This document shows positions 11,638 through 21,594 of a stretch of 64,000 nucleotides of DNA, in pieces. The stretch is from Paenibacillus lautus NBRC 15380. GTDB lineage: Bacteria > Bacillota > Bacilli > Paenibacillales > Paenibacillaceae. The DNA lies in contig NZ_BIMF01000004.1 of the NCBI RefSeq assembly GCF_004000945.1, positions 1-64,000 of the forward strand. The letters run 5' to 3'. The notes under the pieces were generated by a model. That model saw only the letters and a list, made by a program, of their open reading frames with translations. It searched no databases and was not told the DNA's origin. Positions within the stretch are counted from its first letter, which is position 1, and each line of letters opens with the position of its first letter. Both the position numbers and the translations under genes were made by a program.

Positions 11638-12521
11638 CAGTATTCAATCCTTTCGTTGCGTCTTGCGATCAGCACCTGGTAGAGCACCGTTACGACAATT
11701 GTGAAGAGGAAGATCAGCACGGCGATCGAATTGCCAAAGCCATGCTTGAAGCTCGTAATCGCATATCGAATCATATATGTCGCCATAACGTCGGTTGAGC
11801 CGGCCGGCCCGCCCTTAGTCATAACCAGAATAATGTCCGCCGCTTTCATGGCTCCCGCGATCGAAAGCATGATTACAACAGAGATAATTGGCATAATTAA
11901 TGGAAGCGTGATTTTGGTTGCTCTTTGGACGCCTGTCGCTCCATCAATTGCCGCAGCCTCATCAAGCTCTTTGGGTATGGATAAAATTGCGGCAAGCACC
12001 ATCACGATGTAAAAGCCGGTCCATTGCCACGCATTCGTGATCAGGATGGCAATCATGGCCCATTTGCTATCCGATAACCAGTAGATGGGTTCAATTCCAA
12101 CCAGCCCTAAAATCTCATTCATCAGACCAAAGTCCGGGTTGTAAATGAATCCCCATAAAATGCCGATCACAGCCGTCGACATGATGGATGGTGCGAAAAC
12201 CGCCGTTTTATATAGCCCCTTCAAACGCTTCACGTTTGCGATTAACAGGGAGAAGAATACGATTGTCGGAACCTGGATCAAACAGGAAAAGAAAATGAAA
12301 TAAACGTTGTTCCTGACAGCCTTCCAAAAAGCATCGTCATTCAAAGCTGTCACATAGTTATCGAACCCAATGTACTTCACATCTTTGGAGATGCCGTTCC
12401 AGCTCGTAAAACTGTTGTCAAACGCAGTAAAGATCGGGTATATGAAAAAAGCCAGAAACAGCAAGAATGCCGGCAACACAAAAACGATGTAAATCAGAGG
12501 ATTTCTCAGCGCTTTGTTCAT
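11637..12521 (-). CDS. Sugar ABC transporter permease, MalF/CUT1 type
   Basis: A 294-aa permease with six TM helices and the EAA loop KELDEAAAIDGATGVQRATKITLPL (about 190-215). It forms the heterodimeric channel with the following MalG-type subunit. It lies 91 bases after the binding protein gene, with a strong hairpin in the gap. Confidence 0.95.
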   Translation of the reverse strand: MNKALRNPLIYIVFVLPAFLLFLAFFIYPIFTAFDNSFTSWNGISKDVKYIGFDNYVTALNDDAFWKAVRNNVYFIFFSCLIQVPTIVFFSLLIANVKRLKGLYKTAVFAPSIMSTAVIGILWGFIYNPDFGLMNEILGLVGIEPIYWLSDSKWAMIAILITNAWQWTGFYIVMVLAAILSIPKELDEAAAIDGATGVQRATKITLPLIMPIISVVIMLSIAGAMKAADIILVMTKGGPAGSTDVMATYMIRYAITSFKHGFGNSIAVLIFLFTIVVTVLYQVLIARRNERIEY

Positions 12522-12556
12522 GGTAACCTCCGTATTTATGTCTGATGTTGTTTAGG

Positions 12557-12599
12557 CGAAAGGGCACCCCCATGTACCGCAGCGGGTGGTGCCCTTTCG
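12557..12599 (-). terminator. Intercistronic hairpin between binding protein and permease
   Basis: CGAAAGGGCACC pairs with GGTGCCCTTTCG without a U-tract. It is more likely an RNA-stabilising or partial-termination element than a full terminator. Such a hairpin would raise binding-protein mRNA over permease mRNA. Confidence 0.7.
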
Positions 12600-12612
12600 T
12601 CTAGAATTTTAG

Positions 12613-13971
12613 TTATTCCTCTGAAGCATTAGCCGCTTCTTGCGCTGCTTGCACATTCTCCAGCATCTTCTCGGCATCAAGCTCGCCGCCGATAACCTGC
12701 TGAATTCCCATGCTCAGTGCGGTGTTCACGTCTGCTTGAACAAGTGCATCAAAGGCAGGGAAGGATTTGTTGATCTCACTGACGCCTTTGAAAATGTCCT
12801 GCATAAGCGGATCATCCGAAGTGGAGTTCATTGTTGCCAGATCCATCTTCATGGCCGGCAGTACACCGTCTTCTTTCAGTCCGCGAAGCTGCATTTCATC
12901 TGTCCACATATTTTTAATGAATTCTTTAACCGCTTGAAGTTTACGAGGATCTTCTGCTACCGCTGCGGAGAATCCATATCCGTTGTTTGCGTCCTGCATG
13001 ACGATGACAGGGTCGCCTTCATTAACCGGAGGCAAGTTGAAGTAGCCGACCTTACCTACCATATCACCTGCTTGAGCCGGATCTCGAAATACGGAGTTTG
13101 CCCACGATCCGTCCATCATCATGACGGCTTCGCCGGTGATCATTTGGTTTCTCATATCCGCGTATTCGAAGCCGAGCTCGCCTTTTTTGAAGTACCCTTT
13201 CTCAACCCATTCCTGATGCTTCTTCACGCCTTCCACGACTTTCGGATCCGTCCATTTGGTTTCTCCGGTCTTGAAGCCGTAAGTAACCTCCGCACCTGCA
13301 TAGTAGCTCCACAGGTTATTCGTGGTCATGAGTGGAATCCAAGCATCCTTGGAGGATTGCGCAAAAGGAATCTTGCCGTCGGCTTTGATCGTTTCGGCAA
13401 TTTGCTCCAGTTCGGCCAATGTTTTTGGAACACTCAGGCCCTTTTGTGTGAAGTAATCCTTGTTATAGAAAATCCCTTCAATGGAACCGCCAATTGGCAA
13501 TCCGTAGATCTTGCCGTCATGTGTGAACGGGTCCAGTGTCGTAAATTTGTCTTTAATGCCGAGTTCATCCAAAATCGGAGTCAAATCGAGCATCAAGCCT
13601 TCTTTGGAATATACGCCTGCATCCGGGCTGCCGAACACATCGAATACTTCCGGCGGCTTACCGGCTGCCATCTCGCCTCTCAACTTCTCTTTACGGTTCA
13701 CTTCAGAGTCTACAGCGTCCAGCTTGATTTTCAGCCCGGGTACCGCCTCTTCGGTTTTACTGACAACATCGTTCAGCAATGCGAGACGGAATTTCTTGGA
13801 TTCACCTACTTGCGTATGGCGAATGGTGATTTCAAACGGCTCATTGCTCACCGTTCCTTCCGAACCACCTGACGGTTTTTCTGCTGCCTTGTCACCGCCG
13901 CCGCATGCAGACAAAAGCGTGGATGAGACGAACAGAAGCGACATTAATAAAGCCAGACCCTTTTTCTTCAT
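12613..13971 (-). CDS. Sugar ABC transporter substrate-binding lipoprotein
   Basis: A 452-aa family 1 extracellular solute-binding protein with a lipoprotein signal peptide (LLSAC, lipidated Cys near 23) followed by a Gly/Lys linker. The mature part has the typical two-lobed MalE-like pattern (GKPPEVFDVFG, YGLPIGGSIEGIFYNKDYF, MMDGSWANSVF). First gene of a five-gene operon: binding protein, two permeases, sensor kinase, regulator. A TATAAT at 14029-14034 is a candidate -10. The substrate is not determinable; the neighbouring GH3 enzyme hints at a GlcNAc-containing oligosaccharide. Confidence 0.93.
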   Translation of the reverse strand: MKKKGLALLMSLLFVSSTLLSACGGGDKAAEKPSGGSEGTVSNEPFEITIRHTQVGESKKFRLALLNDVVSKTEEAVPGLKIKLDAVDSEVNRKEKLRGEMAAGKPPEVFDVFGSPDAGVYSKEGLMLDLTPILDELGIKDKFTTLDPFTHDGKIYGLPIGGSIEGIFYNKDYFTQKGLSVPKTLAELEQIAETIKADGKIPFAQSSKDAWIPLMTTNNLWSYYAGAEVTYGFKTGETKWTDPKVVEGVKKHQEWVEKGYFKKGELGFEYADMRNQMITGEAVMMMDGSWANSVFRDPAQAGDMVGKVGYFNLPPVNEGDPVIVMQDANNGYGFSAAVAEDPRKLQAVKEFIKNMWTDEMQLRGLKEDGVLPAMKMDLATMNSTSDDPLMQDIFKGVSEINKSFPAFDALVQADVNTALSMGIQQVIGGELDAEKMLENVQAAQEAANASEE

Positions 13972-14094
13972 TGTCTTTGACCCTCCCGAAGTGTTTGTAT
14001 ACTTGATAGGCGCTTTCCTTACATCTTCATTATAGAAAGCGATTCCACTTTTCGATAGGTCGATATTTTTCTATCCAAGGGATAAAATCCTCTA

Positions 14095-14137
14095 CAAAAA
14101 ACAATAACCCTTCCATATCTAGGAAAGGTTATTGTTA
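14095..14137 (-). terminator. Terminator of pfl operon
   Basis: ACAATAACC...GGGTTATTGT stem with an inner TTCC/GGAA pairing and six U residues on the minus strand, about 45 bases after the pflA stop. Confidence 0.88.
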
Positions 14138-14177
14138 TTAATTGTAACATATTATGTTTAGTATTATACGGGTGGCA

Positions 14178-14921
14178 TTAATTCTGGACAGTCTGTATTT
14201 TCTCGGGTATCTCTCCAATCAACCGGTAAGCGCGTGCCACTTCTTCCTCGGACGGAGAAGGCACGCCCTCCAATGGATAAGCCATGCCGAGCTCCTTCCA
14301 TTTGTACACGCCCATCTGATGGTAAGGCAAGATTTCGAATTTCTCCACGCCGTGCAGCGTCCGGATGAATTGACCGAGTGCAATCAAGTCGTCCTCGCTA
14401 TCATGGATGCCCGGCACATAGACGTGCCGGATCCACATGTTCCGATCATGGTCAGACAGCCAGCGGGCGGTCTTTAACGTCCTTTCATTGGACTTCCCGG
14501 TAAGCTTAATATGCTTCTCGTCGTTGATATGCTTCAGATCAAGCAGCACCAAGTCGGTAAACTCCAACAATTCCGATATTTTCTCCGGTTCATTATAGCC
14601 GTTGCTGTCCAGAGTCGTATGCAAATTCCACCGGCGCTTTACTTCCTTGAACAGCTCTGTGACAAAAGGATACTGCAATGTCGGCTCACCGCCGGAGACG
14701 GTTAACCCGCCGCCCGATGAACGGTAGTAGCTCAGATAAGGTTCAATCTCAGCCAGCACGTCCTCCACCGTCATCTCGCGTCCTTCATGCAGTCCCCAGG
14801 TATCCGGATTATGGCAGTATTGACACTTCAAGAGGCAGCCCTGCATGAAGAGCACAAAGCGGATACCCGGACCGTCCACCGTTCCGAACGTTTCTATGGA
14901 GTGTACATGACCTTTTAGCAT
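14178..14921 (-). CDS. pflA: Pyruvate formate-lyase activating enzyme
   Basis: A 247-aa radical-SAM enzyme that installs the glycyl radical on PflB under anaerobic conditions. The cluster-binding CxxxCxxC motif is CLLKCQYC (about 29-36), preceded by the PFL-AE signature DGPGIRFVLFMQG. TVSGGEP (about 77-83) forms the SAM-binding segment. It lies 43 bases downstream of pflB and is co-transcribed with it. Confidence 0.97.
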   Translation of the reverse strand: MLKGHVHSIETFGTVDGPGIRFVLFMQGCLLKCQYCHNPDTWGLHEGREMTVEDVLAEIEPYLSYYRSSGGGLTVSGGEPTLQYPFVTELFKEVKRRWNLHTTLDSNGYNEPEKISELLEFTDLVLLDLKHINDEKHIKLTGKSNERTLKTARWLSDHDRNMWIRHVYVPGIHDSEDDLIALGQFIRTLHGVEKFEILPYHQMGVYKWKELGMAYPLEGVPSPSEEEVARAYRLIGEIPEKIQTVQN

Positions 14922-14964
14922 GGTGCGTCATCCTTTCTGTATCCGCTATGGTTGTCTTCCATTC

Positions 14965-17211
14965 TTACATCGATCCGTGGAACGTACGGTTGATGACATC
15001 GAGCTGCTGTTCGCGCGTCAGTTTGACGAAGTTGACCGCATAACCGGATACCCGGATCGTTAACTGCGGATAATTCTCCGGATGCTCCATCGCATCGATC
15101 AGCTGCTCCCGGTCAAATACGTTGACGTTCAGATGGTGCGCTTTGCTGCCAAAATAACCGTCCAGCATCGAAACCAGGTTGTTCACACGGATATCACTCT
15201 CTTTACCAAGTGCTTTTGGCACGATCGAGAACGTATTCGAGATGCCGTCGAGGCTGTCCTCATAAGGCAGCTTGGCCACGGAGGTCAGCGAAGCGAGAGC
15301 TCCCTTCTTATCGCGTCCGTGCATCGGATTCGCGCCCGGAGCAAACGGCTCGCCTGCCTTGCGTCCATCCGGCGTGGTTCCTGTCTTCTTGCCGTATACG
15401 ACGTTCGACGTAATCGTGAGCACCGATTGGGTCGGCATGGCATCACGGTAAGCCTTGTGCTTGCGAATCATGCTCATGAAGGCCTCGACCAACTCAACGG
15501 CGATGCTATCCACGCGATCATCGTTGTTGCCGTAGCAAGGGAACTCGCCTTCGATTTCAAAATCCACCGCAATCCCTTGCTCATTGCGTACCGGCTTCAC
15601 CTTCGCATATTTAATCGCGCTCAGTGAATCCGCTGCTACGGACAGGCCTGCGATGCCGCATGCCATCGTGCGCAGGATATCCCGGTCGTGAAGCGCCATC
15701 TCAATCCGTTCATAGCTGTATTTGTCATGCATGTAATGGATAACGTTGAGTGTATTCATATAGAGCTTAGCGAGCCATTCCATCATCGGCTTGAATCGCT
15801 TCATGACTTCATCATAACTCAGAACCTCGGCGGTGATGGCCGGATATTCCGGTCCAACCTGGGCGCCGGATTTCTCATCCTTACCGCCGTTGATCGCATA
15901 CAGCAGCGCTTTGGCGAGGTTCGCTCTGGCTCCGAAGAACTGCATCTGCTTCCCGATGCGCATGGCGGATACACAGCAGGCGATGCCGTAATCGTCTCCG
16001 TAGATCGGACGCATGAGATCATCATTCTCGTATTGAATCGAGCTGGTTTCAATCGAAACCTTCGAACAATATTTTTTGAAGGCTTCCGGCAGCTTCTCCG
16101 ACCACAGCACCGTCAAGTTCGGTTCCGGAGCAGGTCCCAAATTGTACAGGGTGTGCAGGAAGCGGAAGCTGTTCTTGGTCACTCTCGTCTCACCGTTTAC
16201 CGACATCCCGCCGATGGATTCCGTCACCCACGTCGGATCCCCGCTGAACAGCTCGTTATAATCCGGCGTACGCAGGAATTTCACGATCCGAAGTTTCATA
16301 ACGAAATGGTCGACCAATTCCTGGGCTGTCTCTTCCGTCAGCTTGCCTTCAGCCAGATCCCGCTGAATATAAATATCAAGGAAAGAAGATACCCGGCCAA
16401 GCGACATCGCAGCGCCATTCTGTTCCTTGATCGCAGCCAAATAACCGAAATACAACCACTGGAATGCTTCCTTCGCCGTATTCGCAGGCTTGGAAATGTC
16501 AAAACCGTGCATACCCGCCATTTCCTTCAGTTCCTTGAGTGCCCGCATTTGTTCAGACAATTCTTCGCGCAAACGGATAACCGGCTCATCCATGGCATCC
16601 ACTTCAAGCTCGGCGAGTTCTCTCAATTTGTCCTGAATCAGTGCATCTACACCGTATAACGATATTCTGCGATAGTCACCGATGATACGTCCGCGACCGT
16701 ACGCATCAGGAAGTCCCGTAATAATCCCGGCCTTGCGCGCTGCTCTCATCTCAGGAGTATAGGCGTCAAACACGCCTTGATTATGCGTTTTGCGGATGCC
16801 GTTAAAGATGTCCACAACTGCCTGCGGCATTTCAAAGCCGTATGCGTTGCACGCATCAATCATCATCCGGATCCCGCCAAAAGGTTGAATCGAGCGCTTG
16901 AACGGCTCATCGGTCTGAACGCCGACAATCTGTTCTTTATCCTTATCCAAATAGCCAGGTTGATGGGAGGTGATGGTTGAAGGTGTATGGACATCCACGT
17001 CCAGAACCCCGCCGTTGTCCCGTTCCCTCTTGGTTAAATCCGATACGATATCCCACAGCGCTTTGGTGTTATCCGTGGGTCCTGCCAAAAATTCATCAGA
17101 GCCATAATAGGGAGCAATGTTCTCTGCAATAAAATCATTAACGTCAATTCGCTTGGTCCATTTACCTGATTTAAAACCTTTCCAGCCTGCTTCTTTTTCA
17201 ATCACCGACAT
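14965..17211 (-). CDS. pflB: Formate C-acetyltransferase (pyruvate formate-lyase)
   Basis: Converts pyruvate and CoA to acetyl-CoA and formate during anaerobic growth. The 748-aa protein has the adjacent catalytic cysteines in [15 protein letters not shown] (about 407-421) and the glycyl-radical motif RVSGYAV near residue 723. Length and C-terminus (NRTFHGSM) match the housekeeping enzyme. The upstream 319 bases carry three Fnr-type boxes and a TACAAT -10, indicating oxygen control. It pairs with adhE upstream for ethanol formation. Confidence 0.98.
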   Translation of the reverse strand: MSVIEKEAGWKGFKSGKWTKRIDVNDFIAENIAPYYGSDEFLAGPTDNTKALWDIVSDLTKRERDNGGVLDVDVHTPSTITSHQPGYLDKDKEQIVGVQTDEPFKRSIQPFGGIRMMIDACNAYGFEMPQAVVDIFNGIRKTHNQGVFDAYTPEMRAARKAGIITGLPDAYGRGRIIGDYRRISLYGVDALIQDKLRELAELEVDAMDEPVIRLREELSEQMRALKELKEMAGMHGFDISKPANTAKEAFQWLYFGYLAAIKEQNGAAMSLGRVSSFLDIYIQRDLAEGKLTEETAQELVDHFVMKLRIVKFLRTPDYNELFSGDPTWVTESIGGMSVNGETRVTKNSFRFLHTLYNLGPAPEPNLTVLWSEKLPEAFKKYCSKVSIETSSIQYENDDLMRPIYGDDYGIACCVSAMRIGKQMQFFGARANLAKALLYAINGGKDEKSGAQVGPEYPAITAEVLSYDEVMKRFKPMMEWLAKLYMNTLNVIHYMHDKYSYERIEMALHDRDILRTMACGIAGLSVAADSLSAIKYAKVKPVRNEQGIAVDFEIEGEFPCYGNNDDRVDSIAVELVEAFMSMIRKHKAYRDAMPTQSVLTITSNVVYGKKTGTTPDGRKAGEPFAPGANPMHGRDKKGALASLTSVAKLPYEDSLDGISNTFSIVPKALGKESDIRVNNLVSMLDGYFGSKAHHLNVNVFDREQLIDAMEHPENYPQLTIRVSGYAVNFVKLTREQQLDVINRTFHGSM

Positions 17212-17530
17212 ATCGAATCCCTCCTAGATTTGCTGGGGCTTGCAAGGACAGGCGGGGCCACACCTTGATCTATCTCAGATCTTTACATGTGATAATTTTC
17301 ACGACCAATGATGCAACTACCCCGCCTTGTGCCTTCAAGCTTCTATATCAAAGATCTGAGATTCAGCTTCCTTCTACACCTTTATTGTAGTCCTGTTGAT
17401 CTCTTGTATCTGTGATAATAATCACAAACTTATACTTTCCCGTGATTTTTATCACTCTGGTCCTGGTCTCGCATACCTTACCTCAAAACCTTCACAGTTC
17501 TTCATGATCGGCGTTCAATACCTATCCTAT
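17212..17530 (-). promoter_or_regulatory. pflB promoter region with three Fnr boxes and an inverted repeat
   Basis: Three TGTGA-N6-TCACA-type sites occur at 17288-17303, 17411-17426 (perfect consensus) and 17441-17456. The central one lies 41.5 bp upstream of the start inferred from TACAAT (17384-17389, minus strand), as for class II activation. A 13-bp perfect inverted repeat (17272-17284 and 17350-17362, ATCTCAGATCTTT and complement) flanks the proximal box within the leader. No obvious adhE terminator was found, so read-through is possible. Confidence 0.8.
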
Positions 17531-20140
17531 TTAGAACCGGCCGTAGAATGCGTTGCGGTAAACTTCTGCGAGCTCTGTCACCAGCGGCAGCTTCGGATTG
17601 CTCGTTGTGCACTGGTCTTCAAAAGCCCGATCCGCCAAATGCTCAACATTTTTCTCGAAATCTTTAGGATCGATGCCAAGCTGCTGGAACGACTCCTCGA
17701 TACCGAGCTTGCTGTTCAGCTCCCGGATCGCGGCAATCAAACTGTTTACGCCCTCTTCCGTCGTTCTTGCCGGCAGCCCCAGAATCCGTGCGATTTCAGC
17801 ATATCTCTTATCAGCTACAAAATGGGTGTATTTAGGCCATGCCGCGAATTTCGTTGGCTTCTTGGCGTTGTAACGGATGACGTGAGGCATCAGGATAGCA
17901 TTAGTGCGTCCGTGTGCCGTGTGATACTGGCCGCCCCACTTATGCGCAAGACTGTGGTTGATGCCCAGGAACGCATTCGCAAAAGCCATGCCGGCAAGTG
18001 TCGAAGCATTATGCATTTTCTCGCGGGCGAGCTTGTCACCGGTAAGCGCCGACTGCTCAAGATACTGGAACACCAGCTGTATGGCCTTGATGGCAAGCCC
18101 ATCCGTGTAATCGCTGGCCATCACCGATACGTAGGCTTCAATTGCATGTGTCAGAACGTCCATACCGGTATCGGCTACCGCCGTTTTAGGCAAGGTGTAC
18201 ACAAATTCCGGATCGATAATCGCCACATCCGGTGTCAGCTCATAGTCAGCCAGCGGGTATTTGGTATTCCCCAGCCCTTTGTCCGTGATGACGGCAAACG
18301 AAGTCACTTCCGAGCCCGTTCCCGACGTTGTTGGAATGGCAACGAACTTTGCCTTCCGTCCAAGCTTCGGATATTTATAGACCCGTTTGCGGATATCCAT
18401 GAATTTTTGCTTCAGATTGTTAAAGTCCGTATCCGGATATTCATAGAACAGCCACATGGCTTTGGCTGCATCCATTGGCGATCCGCCGCCGAGGGCGATG
18501 ATGCAGTCCGGCTGGAACCTGGCAAGCATCTCCGTTCCGCGTTCTACGGTCGTTGTCGAAGGATCCGGCTCGACCTCCGAGAAGACTTCGATGGCTACCG
18601 GCACTCTGCGCTGACGCAGATAGTGCTCCACCCGCTCCACATAACCCAGCTTCACCATCATGGGGTCGGTAACGATCGCGACACGGGTGATTTCCGGCAT
18701 TTTCGCAAGATACTGCGTGGAACCTTTTTCAAAGTAAATTTTGTCCGGCACTTTAAACCACTGCATATTCACGGTTCTGCGGTTCACCCTTTTCACGTTG
18801 ATTAGATTGACAGCCGTCACGTTCGACGAAGTGGAATTACGTCCATACGAACCGCAGCCCAGCGTCAGCGATGGCAGGTTCGTGTTGTAGATATCGCCGA
18901 TGCCGCCTTGCGAAGAAGGCTGGTTCACCAGGATGCGGCAGGTTTTCATCCGATCCGAGAATTTCATGATGATGTCCTCATTGTGCGAGTGTATCACCGA
19001 CGAGTGACCCATGCCGCCAAAAGCAACCATCTCTTCTGCGCGGGTTATGCCTTCCTCGGCATCCTTTACCTTATAGCAGGCCAGAACCGGACTCAGCTTC
19101 TCGGCGGACAACGGATAAGCCGGACCGACCCCTTCCAGCTCGGCGACCAGGATCTTGGTGCTTTCCGGCACCTCGAAACCGCATGCCTCGGCAATTTTAG
19201 CGGCCGGCTTTCCGACGATGGACGGATTGACCGCACATTTCTCCGATACCATCGCATGCGCAGTCAGCTTCGCCAGCTCTTCCTTGTTGACGAAATAACA
19301 GCCGCTGGCGATCATTTTTTTCTTCGCTGTATGATATATAGGCTCCTCGATAATGACAGCCTGCTCCGAAGCGCAGATCATGCCGTTATCAAAGGTCTTG
19401 GACAAAATCAAGTCGTTCACCGCCTGATCCAGATCGGCGTTCTTCTCTATAAAGCAGGGCACGTTACCTGGTCCTACGCCGAGGGCCGGCTTGCCGCAGC
19501 TGTATGCCGCCTTAACCATCGCCGAACCGCCCGTAGCCAGAATACAGGCGACGTCAGGATGATTCATGAGCGCATTGGTTTTATCCATGGAAGGAGCTTC
19601 GATCCACTGGATGCAATCGGCAGGAGCACCTTGCTTCACGGCGGCATCCCGCAATATCAGCGCAGCTTCCCGGCTGCAGGCCTGAGCGGATGGATGGAAT
19701 CCGAAAATGATCGGGTTTCTTGTTTTAATGGAGATCAGCGCTTTGAATATCGTCGTGGACGTCGGATTGGTTACCGGTGTTATCCCCATGATAATCCCGA
19801 TCGGTTCCGCTATTTTTTGAAAGCTGTCATAAGCGTTGTCTTCAATGATACCCACCGTCTTGTCATATTTGATGCTGTTGTGGATATACTCTGTGGCAAA
19901 CAGGTTCTTGATGATTTTGTCTTCGTACACGCCGCGTCCCGTTTCCTCAACCGCCATCTTCGCCAGCTGCATGTGCTTCTCAAGGCCTGCCATGGCCATC
20001 GCCTGTACAATCCCGTCGACTTGCTCCTGATTCAATTCCATAAACTTTTCTTTGGCCCGATTCGCCTTGTCAATCAGACCCTGAATGTACTCTGCTGCCG
20101 TTTGTCCTTTAACTTCAACCGTTCCTTTGCTCACAGCCAT
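17531..20140 (-). CDS. adhE: Bifunctional acetaldehyde-CoA/alcohol dehydrogenase
   Basis: Reduces acetyl-CoA to ethanol, regenerating NAD+ during fermentation. The 869-aa fusion has an N-terminal aldehyde dehydrogenase (about 1-440, catalytic Cys in [10 protein letters not shown]). The C-terminal iron alcohol dehydrogenase (about 455-869) has [10 protein letters not shown] for NAD and His ligands in [12 protein letters not shown] and [12 protein letters not shown]. The ATG at 20140 was chosen because GGGAGG lies 9 bases upstream; the longer frame lacks a site. The Fnr/Rex-like palindrome upstream implies anaerobic induction. Confidence 0.97.
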   Translation of the reverse strand: MAVSKGTVEVKGQTAAEYIQGLIDKANRAKEKFMELNQEQVDGIVQAMAMAGLEKHMQLAKMAVEETGRGVYEDKIIKNLFATEYIHNSIKYDKTVGIIEDNAYDSFQKIAEPIGIIMGITPVTNPTSTTIFKALISIKTRNPIIFGFHPSAQACSREAALILRDAAVKQGAPADCIQWIEAPSMDKTNALMNHPDVACILATGGSAMVKAAYSCGKPALGVGPGNVPCFIEKNADLDQAVNDLILSKTFDNGMICASEQAVIIEEPIYHTAKKKMIASGCYFVNKEELAKLTAHAMVSEKCAVNPSIVGKPAAKIAEACGFEVPESTKILVAELEGVGPAYPLSAEKLSPVLACYKVKDAEEGITRAEEMVAFGGMGHSSVIHSHNEDIIMKFSDRMKTCRILVNQPSSQGGIGDIYNTNLPSLTLGCGSYGRNSTSSNVTAVNLINVKRVNRRTVNMQWFKVPDKIYFEKGSTQYLAKMPEITRVAIVTDPMMVKLGYVERVEHYLRQRRVPVAIEVFSEVEPDPSTTTVERGTEMLARFQPDCIIALGGGSPMDAAKAMWLFYEYPDTDFNNLKQKFMDIRKRVYKYPKLGRKAKFVAIPTTSGTGSEVTSFAVITDKGLGNTKYPLADYELTPDVAIIDPEFVYTLPKTAVADTGMDVLTHAIEAYVSVMASDYTDGLAIKAIQLVFQYLEQSALTGDKLAREKMHNASTLAGMAFANAFLGINHSLAHKWGGQYHTAHGRTNAILMPHVIRYNAKKPTKFAAWPKYTHFVADKRYAEIARILGLPARTTEEGVNSLIAAIRELNSKLGIEESFQQLGIDPKDFEKNVEHLADRAFEDQCTTSNPKLPLVTELAEVYRNAFYGRF

Positions 20141-20187
20141 ATCTCTCATCCTCCCATGGTTCGTGTTTCTTTCTTCTCTACGCCTCG

Positions 20188-20230
20188 ATCGTAACACAGC
20201 TGTTTCTAAAATCATGTGAAATATTTCACA
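20188..20230 (-). promoter_or_regulatory. adhE promoter with Fnr/Rex-type palindrome
   Basis: TGTGAAATATTTCACA (20215-20230) is a perfect palindrome. A TACGAT (20188-20193, minus strand) at the right distance puts the box centre at about -41.5. The same bases with their flanks fit the Rex consensus TTGTGAA-N4-TTCACAA at all but one position. Confidence 0.75.
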
Positions 20231-20283
20231 ATATTAAAATTTATCTTTTCTGTGTGATTCATACCTGTCTTTCCCTTCTTTCA

Positions 20284-20366
20284 AGTGAAAGAGATCACAA
20301 AGTTTGAAAATTCGCCACGATTTCCCTCTTATTCCCCCCCAAAAGTGAATGTTTTCACGTTATAAT
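20284..20366 (+). promoter_or_regulatory. fnr promoter with two Fnr-like boxes
   Basis: AGTGA-N6-TCACA at 20284-20299 and AGTGA-N6-TCACG at 20344-20359. TATAAT at 20361-20366 begins two bases after the second box. A box centred near -21 would occlude RNA polymerase, suggesting negative autoregulation. No good -35 is visible. Confidence 0.65.
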
Positions 20367-20416
20367 GTATTTAAAGATTAAACAGATCAAATTTTAGGAT
20401 GTTAGGGGATACCAAC

Positions 20417-21142
20417 ATGAATACTGTAGACCATGTAATGGAAATCGAAAACTTAGGGAACACGCAGTGCTTCTCGGAACAAAACCGCAACCGTCTGCTG
20501 GTCACCATGAAGGAAAGGGTACTCCCTGAAGGATCCCATTTGTTCTGGGAAGGTGACTTCGCCGACAAGCTGTACTTCGTTAAACAAGGAAGAATTAAAT
20601 TAACCAAATCGACGGATGAAGGCAAAGAGCTTATTCTATATATGTACCATCCAGGAGACATGGTCGGTCAAGCCGATCCATTCTTCAGCAACAACCACAG
20701 TTTCTCGGCAGAGGTGCTTGAGGATAGTGTTGTCGGAGTCATCGAGCACAAGGATCTGGAGCTGCTGATCTGTCAGCATTGCGACTTTGCCATTGATTTT
20801 ATGAAGTGGATGGGCATTCACCACCGCATCACCCAGACCAAATTCCGTGATCTCATGATGTACGGAAAGCCCGGTGCTTTAACGTCGACGCTCATCCGTC
20901 TGAGCAATACCTACGGGCAGCATCAAGCGGATGATACCATTCTCATCAACAAGAAGATTACCCACACCGATCTATCGAACATGATTGGGGCAACCCGAGA
21001 AAGCGTGAACCGGATGCTGAGTGACTTACGCAAAAAAGATGCCATCGAATATGCCGGCGGGATGATTGTCATTAAAGATCTTCCGATGCTGCAGGAAATC
21101 TGCCATTGCGAGCTGTGTCCGAACGAAATCTGCCGGATTTAA
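20417..21142 (+). CDS. fnr: Anaerobic regulator Fnr (Bacillus type)
   Basis: A 241-aa Crp/Fnr-family regulator with a cNMP-like beta barrel (about 15-120), dimerisation helix and HTH (THTDLSNMIGATRESVNRMLSDL, about 190-212). Instead of N-terminal cysteines it has a C-terminal cluster ICHCELCPNEIC. Its last three Cys have the C-x2-C-x4-C spacing of Bacillus subtilis Fnr, which coordinates an oxygen-labile [4Fe-4S]. The ATG at 20417 has AGGGG 8 bases upstream; the ATG at 20399 is too close to a Shine-Dalgarno. It lies divergent from adhE and amid its probable targets (pflB, adhE, nirB, hmp). Confidence 0.92.
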   Translation: MNTVDHVMEIENLGNTQCFSEQNRNRLLVTMKERVLPEGSHLFWEGDFADKLYFVKQGRIKLTKSTDEGKELILYMYHPGDMVGQADPFFSNNHSFSAEVLEDSVVGVIEHKDLELLICQHCDFAIDFMKWMGIHHRITQTKFRDLMMYGKPGALTSTLIRLSNTYGQHQADDTILINKKITHTDLSNMIGATRESVNRMLSDLRKKDAIEYAGGMIVIKDLPMLQEICHCELCPNEICRI

Positions 21143-21229
21143 CCGGCCTGCTCCCTTCTGTGCATAATTTACAGTCATCTGCTTACAATAAACCTTGTCT
21201 TTCCAAACCAATTAAAGGGAGTGCTCAGC

Positions 21230-21388
21230 ATGCGTGAAGGTTTGATTCCTGCTGTTCTTGGAACTGTGGTTTCTGCTTCGGGTGCCGCTCTGCTTGGCAG
21301 CAAGTATAAACTTGCCGCCACCGGTATTCTCGGCTTCGGACTGGCTCATATCGTGCTCGGTGCGATTGACCTCGTGGAACATCGGTAA
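21230..21388 (+). CDS. 52-residue putative membrane protein
   Basis: A small frame with a strong ribosome site (AAAGGGAG) and a typical start, 87 bases after fnr and followed by a terminator hairpin. The protein is hydrophobic with many Gly and Ala: MREGLIPAVLGTVVSASG begins it, and a second hydrophobic stretch (GILGFGLAHIVLGAIDL) ends near the C-terminal HR. Two short membrane segments or an amphipathic hairpin are likely. Function is unknown; similar very small proteins occur in Bacillaceae but I cannot name a family with confidence. Confidence 0.7.
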   Translation: MREGLIPAVLGTVVSASGAALLGSKYKLAATGILGFGLAHIVLGAIDLVEHR

Positions 21389-21414
21389 AACGATTGGGAA
21401 GACAAGATTCGCAT

Positions 21415-21457
21415 AGCTGTCCTTTCAGTTCAATGACTGAGGAGGACAGCTTATTTA
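21415..21457 (+). terminator. Terminator after fnr and small protein
   Basis: AGCTGTCC...GGACAGCT stem with inner TCAGT/ACTGA pairing, followed by a weak U-rich run. Confidence 0.7.
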
Positions 21458-21534
21458 TGCTAGCGCCCTCCCGTTCGCTCCAGCGATGACATCTCTAAAA
21501 AGCGGATATCCCCCCACTCTATTAATATACAAAA

Positions 21535-21594
21535 AAGAAACCGTTTCTTGGCAAATGGAAGAATGACAGACCATTAACCAAGAACGGTTTCTTT
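21535..21594. terminator. Inverted repeat with A/T flanks
   Basis: AAAGAAACCGTTTCTTGG (21535-21552) pairs with CCAAGAACGGTTTCTTT (21578-21594), with one bulged base. A-rich before and T-rich after, it could terminate in either direction. It directly abuts the transposase remnant and may belong to the former element. Confidence 0.6.

Noticed and set aside
17531..20194. Long plus-strand frames opposite adhE, pflB and other genes
   Set aside because: They are antisense shadows of highly conserved genes, with no ribosome site or domain pattern.
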